Assembly: GCF_021654285.1 (NCBI RefSeq)
Contig: NZ_JAKFZS010000009.1
Coordinates: forward strand, 1 to 64,000
DNA length: 64,000 bases
Reading direction: 5' to 3'
Source of the DNA: Pseudoalteromonas luteoviolacea
Lineage (GTDB): Bacteria > Pseudomonadota > Gammaproteobacteria > Enterobacterales > Alteromonadaceae
The notes beneath the pieces were generated by a model that saw nothing but the letters and a program-made list of their open reading frames with translations, did no database searches and was not told where the DNA came from. A program made the translations under genes and the position numbers. Shown here one piece after another: positions 26,893 through 36,275 of the stretch. The number at the start of each line of letters is the position of its first letter. Positions within the stretch are counted from its first letter, which is position 1.

Positions 26893-27258
26893 ATGGACTT
26901 TCATCAGGTGATTGCCAAAGATGCGTATGAGCAAGCATATCAGTCTGCCAGTGCTGAATTTGCAGTAAAGGCAATGATACTCAAGCATAGCCCTGCCAAT
27001 ATTGATAACCTCACAGATTACATTGAGGCTGGACACAAATTTATCTCAGTGTGTTTAAGTGGCCACGATCCGTTACATACTGCACAATTACGTATGTGGT
27101 TTAGACGTAATCTGGTGTTAAATTCAAGCAGGGGCTCAGCAAATTTAAAGTTTAAACATATTTGCCGTGCAGAACTTCAGCGCTTAGATAAGCACTTAAA
27201 AGTCGTGTTTTCATACTATGGCAGCAATATTATCCCCTTGTTGCCTCAAGTGAAGTAA
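26893..27258 (+). CDS. Hypothetical small protein
   Basis: 121 residues, no signal peptide or membrane segment. The C-terminal half is basic (WFRRNLVLNSSRGSANLKFKHICRAELQRLDKHLK) and helical. I do not recognise the family. A Fur-like palindrome sits just before the start, so iron or metal control is possible. The region after it to 27459 holds only an unconvincing TTG frame. Confidence 0.5.
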   Translation: MDFHQVIAKDAYEQAYQSASAEFAVKAMILKHSPANIDNLTDYIEAGHKFISVCLSGHDPLHTAQLRMWFRRNLVLNSSRGSANLKFKHICRAELQRLDKHLKVVFSYYGSNIIPLLPQVK

Positions 27259-27459
27259 TATTGAGCACAATTGGCTATTAATCTTCTTAGCCGCTGCCGA
27301 CAAGTCAAAATCGAGTTTCGCCAAATAGCTTCTATCGTATTGTTGCTTTCAGGCTTATCTTGCAAAAGGGTGGGTAAGCCATCACTACATGCTCCTGTTT
27401 TGAACATAAGCATCACTTTTAGCGATTCAAAAGCATGTAAATATGCTCATTATTATGTA

Positions 27460-27849
27460 TTAACTTTCAACTTTGGACATGATGAACTGATTATCTTCTT
27501 CACGAAATAAGTAGAAAGTGAACGTATTATTTTGCTTGATTGACCCTGAGCTATAAATCATAAACGTCAGCGGAGAGTGTGTTAAATAGCGGTATTCAAA
27601 TGGCGATCCCCGTTTGTCCAATGGTACGCTACTGAGTAGCTCTGGATGAAGTTCAGTCAGTGTTTTTAAAGCGTTTAAATCAGCCAAGTTGTTGCCTGGT
27701 TTGGTGTGATAAATAGTGAGCGCATCGGAAATTTTTAACACATTAGAGACGTCTTTGTTGGTTTGATTACTAAATAAGTTAGTAATCATTAGTAACAGCA
27801 AAATTAATATAACTAAGGTGCTGTAAATCGTGTTTCTTTGTATTGTCAT
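27460..27849 (-). CDS. Membrane-anchored protein with pseudopilin-like C terminus
   Basis: About 129 residues from the ATG at 27849; a TTG nine codons upstream has no better support. One N-terminal transmembrane helix (LVILILLLLMITNLF) is followed by a short domain. It ends VPLDKRGSPFEYRYLTHSPLTFMIYSSGS, similar to the GspG-type pseudopilin ending (DPWGNPYQY and a G-rich turn). The prepilin cleavage motif (G followed by FTLIE) is absent, so it is not a classical pseudopilin. Function unknown; no secretion genes nearby. Confidence 0.5.
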   Translation of the reverse strand: MTIQRNTIYSTLVILILLLLMITNLFSNQTNKDVSNVLKISDALTIYHTKPGNNLADLNALKTLTELHPELLSSVPLDKRGSPFEYRYLTHSPLTFMIYSSGSIKQNNTFTFYLFREEDNQFIMSKVES

Positions 27850-28060
27850 TTTTATAGGAAACAGTCTAAATAACAAGCGCGGCGGACATGCTTTTAAGTC
27901 AGCTTCAGTAATATCATTAAGATGAATAAAAATAAAGCAAATGACGATATATTTAAGTAGTAACCAGCGACCATAGCGCTGTGATTAGGGGTTAGACAAT
28001 TCCTTAAGCCTACTAACTTTGCTAAAATGCGAGACTTAAAGGTTTACTATTGAGGAATTC

Positions 28061-28990
28061 ATGAAACACTGGGCTGTACGTTTATCCGTTTTAATACTCA
28101 TTATTTTAGCTGCAAGACAACCTGATCTTGAGCTACAAAATCCCGGAAAGGTTATTTCTTACAAAGGATTAGTACAACCTACTGACTACAGGGGGGTAAC
28201 TAACGAAACGTGTACAGCAAACAGGTTGACGTCTATTGAACATCCATTTATCGAAAATACACTCCCCGCAATTGAGAAAGCATTTGAATTAGGGGCAGAT
28301 ACTGTGCACCTGAACGTACATGCGACAGCAGATAAAGAGCTGGCTATTTTTCATGATTGGACCCTAGGTTGCCGAACCAATGGCGAAGGGGTGACCTCAA
28401 AGCAAACCATGGAATATTTAAAAACTTTAGATACAGGATACGGCTATAGTGTCGGTGAAGAGGAAATATACCCACTTAGAGGCAAAGGGGTTGGCCTCAT
28501 TCCGTCATTAACTGAAGTACTGACGAAATTCCCAGAAAAATCGTTTTTACTTAATGTGAAAACAGCAGGTCCAGAGTCAATGGAAGTCTTGACGAGTCAT
28601 TTAAATAAGCTGACTGTTGAACAGCGCAGCCGTATTAGCTTTATGGGTATTCAAAGTGTATCAGAGGAAATTATTGAGCAATTTCCTGAGCAAATGACGT
28701 ACTCAAAAGAGGTCGGCAAACGCTGCCTTGTAAAGTATATCTTTATCGGCTGGTCGCGCTATTACCCGGGTTCTTGTAGTAATACAACCCTCGTTATTCC
28801 AGAGCAGTTTGGTAAGATTTTGTGGGGATGGCCTGAGCAATTTGCAGCCCGAGCTCAGCAAAACGGCAGTGAAGTGTACCTTTATCAAACTAAGCAGCCT
28901 TACTCATCAAGCAGTGATTTAAGAGAGCAGGGCATCGGTCTGTTTACTGCTGATATGTTTGGCTTAACTGAAGGCGCGAAAAGCAACTAA
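28061..28990 (+). CDS. GDPD-fold protein with degenerate metal-binding site
   Basis: 309 residues with an N-terminal signal/anchor (LSVLILIILAARQ). The glycerophosphodiesterase framework is visible: IENTLPAIEKAFELGAD, IFHDWTLGCRTNGEG and IPSLTEVLTKFPEKSFLLNV. However, the metal ligands are altered. The HR pair appears as NR, the ExD pair of the second strand reads HLN, and the Glu of the NIEIK motif is missing in LLNVKT. Only the HD is intact. It is therefore likely a non-catalytic GDPD homologue or an enzyme with a different metal centre. GAGGA precedes the ATG; a strong terminator follows. Confidence 0.75.
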   Translation: MKHWAVRLSVLILIILAARQPDLELQNPGKVISYKGLVQPTDYRGVTNETCTANRLTSIEHPFIENTLPAIEKAFELGADTVHLNVHATADKELAIFHDWTLGCRTNGEGVTSKQTMEYLKTLDTGYGYSVGEEEIYPLRGKGVGLIPSLTEVLTKFPEKSFLLNVKTAGPESMEVLTSHLNKLTVEQRSRISFMGIQSVSEEIIEQFPEQMTYSKEVGKRCLVKYIFIGWSRYYPGSCSNTTLVIPEQFGKILWGWPEQFAARAQQNGSEVYLYQTKQPYSSSSDLREQGIGLFTADMFGLTEGAKSN

Positions 28991-29010
28991 CTCAGCGTGT
29001 TTGAATAAAG

Positions 29011-29037
29011 AAAAGGCTGCGTGTGCAGCCTTTTTTC
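29011..29037. terminator. Bidirectional terminator, AAAAGGCTGC/GCAGCCTTTT
   Basis: A perfect 10-bp stem with a 4-nt loop and a T-run on the plus strand lies between the GDPD-like gene and the convergent diflavin reductase gene. The minus strand also ends in a T-rich tail. Confidence 0.9.
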
Positions 29038-29041
29038 ATCT

Positions 29042-30832
29042 TTAATAGACGTCTCGCACATAACGTTTTTGCTTTTTAAGGCTTGCGACATAGGCCTGAG
29101 CCTCTGCTTCATCAAAACTACCGTGCTTGGCAATGACATCATGCAAGGCCTTATCAACGTCTTTGGCCATTCTGAACGCGTCACCACACACATAAAAATA
29201 AGCACCACGTTCTAACCAGCTAAAGAGCTCTGCGCCTTGTTCTTGCATTTTGTCTTGTACATAGACTTTTTGTGCTTGGTCTCGAGAGAATGCTAAATCT
29301 AAACGAGTAAGCAAGCCGCTTTGCTGCATTTGCTCGAGCTCTTCTTGGTATAAAAAGTCACATGACTTTTGTCTATCGCCAAAAAACAACCAGTTGTCAC
29401 CAGAGGCTTCAGTGGCCGCGCGTTCTTCTAAAAAGCCCCTAAATGGCGCAATACCGGTTCCCGGGCCGACCATAATAATTGGTGCTGATTGGTCTTCGGG
29501 TACCGAAAAGTGTTTGTTTGGTGCAAAGTAGCATTTCACTTTATCTCCGGGCTTACAGACGTCGGCTAAAAAGGTTGAGCAGACCCCATTGTGGGCGCGG
29601 TTTTCTTGCTCATAACGGACGCTGGCAATGGTTAAATGCACTTGATTGTCATGTTTTTTGATACTCGATGAGATTGAATAAGCTCTTGGTGCAAGTGGTT
29701 TAGATAAACGGATAAAGTCGCTTGCGGTGAATGCATTGGGCGCATATTTTCTCAATAGGTCAACACAATCGAGACCCCAGATAAAATCATTTAAGGCTTG
29801 AGCGTCTTCCTCTAGTTTAGCGATAAATTGAGCATCACCACTACGAGCAGCCACTTCAGCGACAAACTCTTTGCTAGGTATTCTGATCTCTAAATGTTCA
29901 CTAAAAATAGTTTGCAGTTCCAGCGTATGGCCATCGTGCTGCTCTTGCTGCTCAGGGCGCGCCCCAAGTAATGCGATTAACTCTTCAACCAAATCTGCAC
30001 GATTAACAGGGATCAAATTAATGGCATCCCCTGCGTCATACACTTCCTTTGAATCAAGTAACGAAAACTCGTAGTGGCATGTTTCCTTACCAGAGCCTGG
30101 TTTATTCAGTGTATAGGCGTTGATCAGTTCGGCTTCAAATGGGTTTTCGCGCGTGAATTTGGGTTTGGCTTTTTTAGTGGCTACAGGCGCACTAGTAGGA
30201 ATAACTTCACTTTGCCCGTTACTGCCTTTTTGTGCAATGGTCGGCAAGGTTTCAGCAATCCACTCTTGCGCGGGCGACTCAAAGGCCACATCGCAATCGA
30301 CTCTGTCTGCGATGCGCGTTGCGCCAAGCGCTTCAAGACGCTCATCCCATTGAATACCAGCAAGGCAAAAATCATCGTAATTAGTATCACCAAGAGCCAG
30401 TACAGAGAAATAGGTTTTATCGAAGCGAGGGGCTGTGTCACTCGTGATATCATCCCATAGTGCCTGCGCGTTATCAGGCATCTCGCCTTCGCCATACGTA
30501 CTGGTAATAACCAGTAGTCGTTCAGCTTGGCTGAGCTGAGTCAATTCAGCATCATCCATATCAAGCACCACAGGGGAAAGACCGTGGTTTTTAGCAATTT
30601 CAGCTGCTTCTTCGGCAACGCCCTCGGCGTTCCCTGTTTGAGAGCCATAAATAATAGTGATGGGTTTAACTTGCTGTTGCGGCGCGCTGGTGGTTGATAC
30701 ATGCTCTTCTTTGACCAATAAGCGAGTATGCAGACCTGCTAAAAATCCGCCTAGCCACTGTCTTTGATCGTCGTTAAATGGGATATCCTGTGGTAAAAAC
30801 GGGACTTTTTTGTTGCTTTTAATGTGTTCCAT
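29042..30832 (-). CDS. CysJ-like NADPH diflavin reductase, partner of the GltB-like gene
   Basis: 596 residues, about the size of CysJ (599 in E. coli). A flavodoxin domain (about 55-205) has IIYGSQTGNAEGVAEE, STYGEGEMPDNA and LGDTNYDDFC. The FAD domain follows with RAYSISSS, and the NADPH domain with GPGTGIAPFRGFLEER, FFGDRQKSCDFLY and the ending RYVRDVY, as in CysJ. The expected partner cysI is absent on both sides. Instead the gene starts 13 bp after a large GltB-like glutamate synthase, and no gltD is present. I infer that this reductase may supply electrons to the synthase. An alternative is that it is a displaced CysJ. Confidence 0.85.
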   Translation of the reverse strand: MEHIKSNKKVPFLPQDIPFNDDQRQWLGGFLAGLHTRLLVKEEHVSTTSAPQQQVKPITIIYGSQTGNAEGVAEEAAEIAKNHGLSPVVLDMDDAELTQLSQAERLLVITSTYGEGEMPDNAQALWDDITSDTAPRFDKTYFSVLALGDTNYDDFCLAGIQWDERLEALGATRIADRVDCDVAFESPAQEWIAETLPTIAQKGSNGQSEVIPTSAPVATKKAKPKFTRENPFEAELINAYTLNKPGSGKETCHYEFSLLDSKEVYDAGDAINLIPVNRADLVEELIALLGARPEQQEQHDGHTLELQTIFSEHLEIRIPSKEFVAEVAARSGDAQFIAKLEEDAQALNDFIWGLDCVDLLRKYAPNAFTASDFIRLSKPLAPRAYSISSSIKKHDNQVHLTIASVRYEQENRAHNGVCSTFLADVCKPGDKVKCYFAPNKHFSVPEDQSAPIIMVGPGTGIAPFRGFLEERAATEASGDNWLFFGDRQKSCDFLYQEELEQMQQSGLLTRLDLAFSRDQAQKVYVQDKMQEQGAELFSWLERGAYFYVCGDAFRMAKDVDKALHDVIAKHGSFDEAEAQAYVASLKKQKRYVRDVY

Positions 30833-30845
30833 AATCTTCTCCTAC

Positions 30846-33800
30846 TTACGCAGCGTGCCTGACGGCTTCTGAAAGTACATGGCAATAATGCGTGGCGAGT
30901 AATTCATTTAAACTGCGATATTCAAGCAAGGCTTGTTGCACCGCTTTGTCTCTGTGAATGATCCACACACTTGTTCCAATCGCTGGTGAGTCACATACCT
31001 CTCTAAGTGAGAGGGCATCTTTGTAATCTTGCACACGTTTTTGCGCCAGTAAGCAACTAAGAGCTTGGTCGTCATAACTGGCAAGCGCTTCTTTGGCGTC
31101 TTTAGCTAATGCATCGATAAGCTTGTGATCTAAAGTGTCAAACAAGTAGTGTGCATTGACCTCTGTATAGCCTTGCGCATGTTGTTTTTGCACAAGCTGG
31201 TCTGCCCTATGCAAAATCCCTGCGCTGCTGATGTAGCGATACACAAGATCGGTATCACAGTCCCCATAGGCGGGGAGTTCACCATCAAATAAGCTGATAT
31301 TGGTGTCGTGATAGTCCTGATATGCATGCTTTATCGTTTTAACCGACTTTTCAGCCCAGCCTTGTGATAACTCTTCCAACATGGCACGTCTATTAAGCGT
31401 TTGCTCAATGCGATCTGCACAGTGATACTGGAACAACGCATTCGGGATAAGCACATAAAAGTGCTGTTTGGCTGTTTGCCAGTCATCTAGAAGTGCTTGA
31501 ACTTTTAAGGAGCGTGTTGCTGTGACATGATCAGTTAAATGTTGCAATAGTGCTTGTTCTTGCCCTTTGCAAAGTGCATCATCTTCTCCTAGGTGCAAAG
31601 CTGTGACTGAATCTTGGGAGCAGAGTTCACTTATTCGTCCTGACGGGTCGTATTGATAAGCGGTGCCACCGCTCATGCCGTTACCAAAGCCTTTGCCATA
31701 CGTGCCAATATTTACAATGGCACCATTGGTCATATACTCGCAGCAAAAATCGCCAACGCCTTCAATCACAGCAACAGCACCTGAGTTCCTAACGCCAAAT
31801 CGATCACCCGCTTGTCCGTTAACGTAAAGCTGTCCGCCCGTCGCACCAAATAAAGCAAAGTTTCCTATGAGGACATTTTCTTCTATAGAGTTATTACCAC
31901 TGGTAACGACGATTTGTCCGCCACTTGCGCCTTTTCCGACACCGTCATTACAAGTCCCTATATGTTGCAGAAACATACCTGAGTTATTAAAAGCACCGTA
32001 GCTTTGGCCCGCAGAACCAGTTGTATGCAGTTTAATGCTATTGGGTTTGAGCGTTTTACGACCATTTTCAAGGCGCATTATGGCGGGGTGGTTTTCAATG
32101 TCAGCATCCGATAAGCGATAATTCAAAATACGCTCAATATCAATAGCCAATTGACCACCTACGGTTTTGTTGCAGTTGTTAAGCTTGACAGGATCGCTTT
32201 CAAACTGGGTGAGCTTAGTGGTAAGAAAATTACTTTCTAATTGCTGCAACCAAGCACTGTCGATATCAAAGTTAGCTTCTAAATAAATTGGGGTAGTAAT
32301 CTTTATTTCTTGGGCTGGCTTCAACATTGCTGTCATATCCAGCTTACCGACCATGGCTGGGTGAGATATCAAATGCAAAAGGTCTGAACGTCCTCGAACT
32401 TCAGCTAGAGAGCGATAACCAATGCTGGCTAAAATCTCACGGACTTCGTGGGCCACATTCATAAAATACTGTGCAAGCGCTCTTGGGTCGCCTCGATACA
32501 CCTCAGGGTTTGTGGTCAATCCCGCAGGACATTTTAAATTACAGTTTTTGGCCATCACACATTTGAGCATCATCAAGGCGGTGGTACCAAATTCAAAGGA
32601 ATCCCCTCCAAGCATCGCTGATTTCACCACGTCACTACCAGTTTGGTGTGCATTAGAGCAGCGAAGCGTTATTTTGTCGCGCAGGCCATTTTCGGCCAGT
32701 GCTTGGTGCACTTCTGCAATGCCGATGTCGGCAGCGCGCCCCGTGTGTTTTAAACTGGTTACTTGCGCAGCCCCCGTGCCACCTGTATTCCCTGCAACAT
32801 TGATAACATCTGCGCCAGCCTTGGCGACACCCACAGCAATAGTACCAATGCCTTCAGAAGACACTAGCTTAACAATCACGCGTACGCGCGCGGCTTTTGC
32901 ATCATGAATTAACTGGCCTAAGTCTTCGATTGAATAGGTATCATGATGCGGTGGAGGAGAGACGAGTTCGACCCCTGGCGTACCCCCTCTTGCTGCGGCG
33001 ATAACTACGTTCACTTTTGGCGCGGGTAATTGTCCGCCTTCGCCTGGTTTTGCACCTTGACCAATTTTGATTTCGATTTCCTGTAATGCAGGATCGGCAA
33101 GGTAGCCAGTCCAAACACCAAAGCGTCCTGAGGCAAACTGCTTAATTTTACTGGCTTTGACCGTATTGTAGCGGCGTGAGTTTTCACCGCCTTCACCTGA
33201 GTTACTCATCGCTCCTGCGATATTAGTACCTTGCGCAACAGCCTCGTGGGCCTTTTCGACCAAGGCGCCATGACTCATTGCGCCAGAGGCGAATGTCGCC
33301 GTGATTTCATGAGCGGGTTGCACATCAGAGAGAAAAATTTCATCTGCGCCGTTCACTAATTTGCTACACAACTTATCAAGCGTAGAGTTAGTCCGCGTTT
33401 CAATGAGAATTTTGTCATTGGCTGGCAGAATTTCATACACTTCTGCTTTGAATAGTTGATTGAGTGCCTCAGCCAGATAGTTGTTGGTATCTACATTATT
33501 GGCGCTGTGGCTCAATAGCCATTTGTGCTGTGCGATAGGTTCAACATTTAATCCTCTCACATGTACTTGGAAGGAGCCTGAAATCTCAATCAGCTTGAGC
33601 GTATCAATGAAGGCTTGCGTGCTGTTGAGTTGGGTAAAGTCTAAGGGCAAGGCGAGCACGTCTCGTAGCGCAGCTGGCCGATGATGACGTTCAACCAGTA
33701 AGTTGTGGCTAAACTCCCTGTAAGCTTGCGTTATCTTAAATTGAGCGATTTGCTCAGGCGTCCTGGCTTCGAAGCCTAAGTCTTTATAACCATCGTCCTC

Positions 33801-36275
33801 AGGCAAGATCACGCCAGTGTCTGTGGACTCCAGCTGTGATTCATCAATATATTGAATTTTCTCTTCCGTCATATTGATGTATTCACGTACGGCAGTTGTA
33901 CCAAAACTGTGACCGGCTCCTTGTGCACGCTCTTTGAATAAACCGAGCACAGGTATTTGATCTTCAGCTTGCACTTCGAATACTTTTTTATGCCAGCTTA
34001 CGGCACTTTCTACGAGGTCTTTAAAGCGCGCTCCGCCAACTGGTGAGTGAATATTCGGGAAAATGGCTTTGAGCAATGGGTCATGAGTATCTATGAAGTT
34101 GGCTTCAAAAAATTCACCGCCAATGTAGCTCTCAACAGTACATAAACCGAATTTACCCATGGTTTTCATCAAGGCTTTTTCTGCGGCTTTTTGATATCGA
34201 GCGAGTGCATCGAGTACCGCTTGTTCATTTTCGAATAGCTCAACGGCGCGATTGTAGACAGTAATAGGGCACACCGCGGATGCACCAAACCCAAGTAGGC
34301 AAGCAAGGTCATGGGTGCTGGCGGCTTGACCTGTATGGCAGACTAAACTGGTATTAAAACGTAGCCCCTCAGCGATTAGCTTTTGGTTAATGGTCGCAAC
34401 GGCTAACAGTGCCGGGATCGCTGCCTGCTGATGGGTAACCGCCTGGTCACTCAAGATGATAATATCGCAGCCGTCCTGGGCTAATTGCTCGGCGCGACAA
34501 GCCAGAGTTTTGAGTGCATCAAGTAATTGCTGTTGATGGTCTGCCTGCTCTGGGTCAACATTAAACAACATGGGCAAAGTGCTCACCTTGAGTGCCGTTT
34601 GGGCACTGATTTTCGCCAAATCTTGAGGTTTTAAGAGTGGTGAATTGAGCACAATTTGGCGGTGACTTGTTGGGCTAATATTGGGCTTTGCTCCCAGTGC
34701 TACACGTAAAGTCATGCCATCGACTTCGCGAATGCTGTCTAGCGGGGGGTTAGTCACTTGTGCAAAACGCTGACTGAAGTAACGTGATACTCCCCCCTCC
34801 TCACGAGTAAGTACGTTAGGCGCGAGGCCATAACCCATTGCTGATATTTTTTCCGAGCCATCTTGCAACATTGGGTCAAGCATAAACTTAAAGCTTTCTT
34901 GGTTCATGCTATACGCAACATGTTGTGCTGCTATATTGAGCTGAGTATTATGAGTGACATCGCTTTGATTAACGGTGGGAAGTTCTGCCAGTGTGAGCCT
35001 TGCTTTATTTAACATCGCCGCGTAATCGTGTTCAGCTGCGAGTTCTTCCATGATTTGTGCGGTGAGTTTTATCTCTTTTTTTTGATGGTCAAAGACAATC
35101 ATACCGCCAGCTTCAATACGGCCTCTGCGAATAACCTCTTCATCGGGAAAGTCAATTTGCCCAGCTTCACTCATTACTGCAAGATAGTCATGGGTTTCAA
35201 CGCTGCGAAGTGGTCTCAACCCGAGTCTATCCAATCGTGCCCCAACTTTAACGCCGTCTCCAAAAATAAAGGCCGCGGGGCCGTCGTTTTTCTCTTCATA
35301 TAATGAAAAGTACTCAAGCATTGCGCGCACGGGCTTAGATAAGCTCTCATCGTTTTCCCAAGCTGGTGGCATCATAGCCAGCGCTGCCACATCAATCGGC
35401 ATATCATCTTCGATAACGCGTCTTGCAAGGGTTTGGTCAAGCCTTGCTGAATCAGATTGACCAGCAGGGAATATCAAACGCTTGTTTTTATATTTAGCAA
35501 TGGCGTTTTCACTGAGTCTATTTTTCCTGTCTGTATTTAACTCTCCATTGTGTGCCATACGTCTAAATGGCTGAGCAAACATGGGGTTAGGCGCTGTATT
35601 GGTTGAAAATCGAGTATGGAAGAATAAAGTGTGAACTTGCTGTTCCGGATCACTGAGGTCTTTGAAATAGGGGATCACTTCCCAGCTATTTAATCGACCC
35701 TTTAATACTTGCGTTTGTGAGCTCATTGAGAGTGGATATAAACCACGAAGGTGCTCTGAAGTAAATGCATGCAGCTCAATCTCTTCCAGTGCTTGATGTA
35801 TTAGCGACTCAAAGACGGACTCGCTGTTGATATGAACGGGTCTTGAAAAAACAAATTGCTTTATAGCTAACTGTGCTTTTTGGCTTTCAGGGTTGAGTAC
35901 AGAGCTGTCTGTTGCAACATCTCGTGTTGTTATAACCTCTAGATTATGTTCAGTTAGAACACGGCTGATCAATGACAGTGCATCTTCACGATTGGTACTG
36001 TCATTGGGCAGAAAAAAGTTAGCGACACCAAACGCACCTAATTCTAGATGTGGTTGTTTGGTCACTTTTCTAAAAAATGTGAGAGATAAATCAATATTTA
36101 CACCAGCGCCATCGCCAATTCCTTCGGCATTCATACCACCTCTATGTGGGATCATACATAGTGCCTGATGTGCGTGTTGGATAAGTTGATGTGTTTTTAA
36201 GCTCTGCTTGTGAGTAATAAAGCCGACACCACAACTAGACTTATCGAGGTCTTTATCAAATAAATATCGTTTCAT
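30846..36275 (-). CDS. Giant GltB-like glutamate synthase with C-terminal extension
   Basis: 1809 residues, versus 1486 for E. coli GltB. The N-terminal class II glutaminase starts CGVGFIT after a 14-residue propeptide, so Cys15 is the likely nucleophile; AHNGELNTDRKNR matches its substrate loop. The FMN-binding synthase domain has SNSGEGGENSRRYN, IKIGQGAKPGEGGQLPAPKV and NTGGTGAAQVTSL. The glycine-rich beta-helix domain follows (GAFNNSGMFLQHIG, GGQLYVNGQAGDRFG). The iron-sulfur cysteines are C1239, C1245 and C1249, spaced x5 and x3, where usual GltB has x5 and x4. The last 185 residues or so extend beyond the normal end and are unrecognised. It leads a two-gene operon with a diflavin reductase and diverges from the trpS leader. 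Confidence 0.9.
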   Translation of the reverse strand: MKRYLFDKDLDKSSCGVGFITHKQSLKTHQLIQHAHQALCMIPHRGGMNAEGIGDGAGVNIDLSLTFFRKVTKQPHLELGAFGVANFFLPNDSTNREDALSLISRVLTEHNLEVITTRDVATDSSVLNPESQKAQLAIKQFVFSRPVHINSESVFESLIHQALEEIELHAFTSEHLRGLYPLSMSSQTQVLKGRLNSWEVIPYFKDLSDPEQQVHTLFFHTRFSTNTAPNPMFAQPFRRMAHNGELNTDRKNRLSENAIAKYKNKRLIFPAGQSDSARLDQTLARRVIEDDMPIDVAALAMMPPAWENDESLSKPVRAMLEYFSLYEEKNDGPAAFIFGDGVKVGARLDRLGLRPLRSVETHDYLAVMSEAGQIDFPDEEVIRRGRIEAGGMIVFDHQKKEIKLTAQIMEELAAEHDYAAMLNKARLTLAELPTVNQSDVTHNTQLNIAAQHVAYSMNQESFKFMLDPMLQDGSEKISAMGYGLAPNVLTREEGGVSRYFSQRFAQVTNPPLDSIREVDGMTLRVALGAKPNISPTSHRQIVLNSPLLKPQDLAKISAQTALKVSTLPMLFNVDPEQADHQQQLLDALKTLACRAEQLAQDGCDIIILSDQAVTHQQAAIPALLAVATINQKLIAEGLRFNTSLVCHTGQAASTHDLACLLGFGASAVCPITVYNRAVELFENEQAVLDALARYQKAAEKALMKTMGKFGLCTVESYIGGEFFEANFIDTHDPLLKAIFPNIHSPVGGARFKDLVESAVSWHKKVFEVQAEDQIPVLGLFKERAQGAGHSFGTTAVREYINMTEEKIQYIDESQLESTDTGVILPEDDGYKDLGFEARTPEQIAQFKITQAYREFSHNLLVERHHRPAALRDVLALPLDFTQLNSTQAFIDTLKLIEISGSFQVHVRGLNVEPIAQHKWLLSHSANNVDTNNYLAEALNQLFKAEVYEILPANDKILIETRTNSTLDKLCSKLVNGADEIFLSDVQPAHEITATFASGAMSHGALVEKAHEAVAQGTNIAGAMSNSGEGGENSRRYNTVKASKIKQFASGRFGVWTGYLADPALQEIEIKIGQGAKPGEGGQLPAPKVNVVIAAARGGTPGVELVSPPPHHDTYSIEDLGQLIHDAKAARVRVIVKLVSSEGIGTIAVGVAKAGADVINVAGNTGGTGAAQVTSLKHTGRAADIGIAEVHQALAENGLRDKITLRCSNAHQTGSDVVKSAMLGGDSFEFGTTALMMLKCVMAKNCNLKCPAGLTTNPEVYRGDPRALAQYFMNVAHEVREILASIGYRSLAEVRGRSDLLHLISHPAMVGKLDMTAMLKPAQEIKITTPIYLEANFDIDSAWLQQLESNFLTTKLTQFESDPVKLNNCNKTVGGQLAIDIERILNYRLSDADIENHPAIMRLENGRKTLKPNSIKLHTTGSAGQSYGAFNNSGMFLQHIGTCNDGVGKGASGGQIVVTSGNNSIEENVLIGNFALFGATGGQLYVNGQAGDRFGVRNSGAVAVIEGVGDFCCEYMTNGAIVNIGTYGKGFGNGMSGGTAYQYDPSGRISELCSQDSVTALHLGEDDALCKGQEQALLQHLTDHVTATRSLKVQALLDDWQTAKQHFYVLIPNALFQYHCADRIEQTLNRRAMLEELSQGWAEKSVKTIKHAYQDYHDTNISLFDGELPAYGDCDTDLVYRYISSAGILHRADQLVQKQHAQGYTEVNAHYLFDTLDHKLIDALAKDAKEALASYDDQALSCLLAQKRVQDYKDALSLREVCDSPAIGTSVWIIHRDKAVQQALLEYRSLNELLATHYCHVLSEAVRHAA

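Noticed and set aside
27271..27510. Plus-strand 79-codon frame from a TTG
   Set aside because: It overlaps the 3' part of the pseudopilin-like gene on the other strand, has no ribosome site and no family features.
32422..32907. Plus-strand 161-codon frame inside the GltB-like gene
   Set aside because: A shadow of a long, clearly coding minus-strand gene with conserved motifs.
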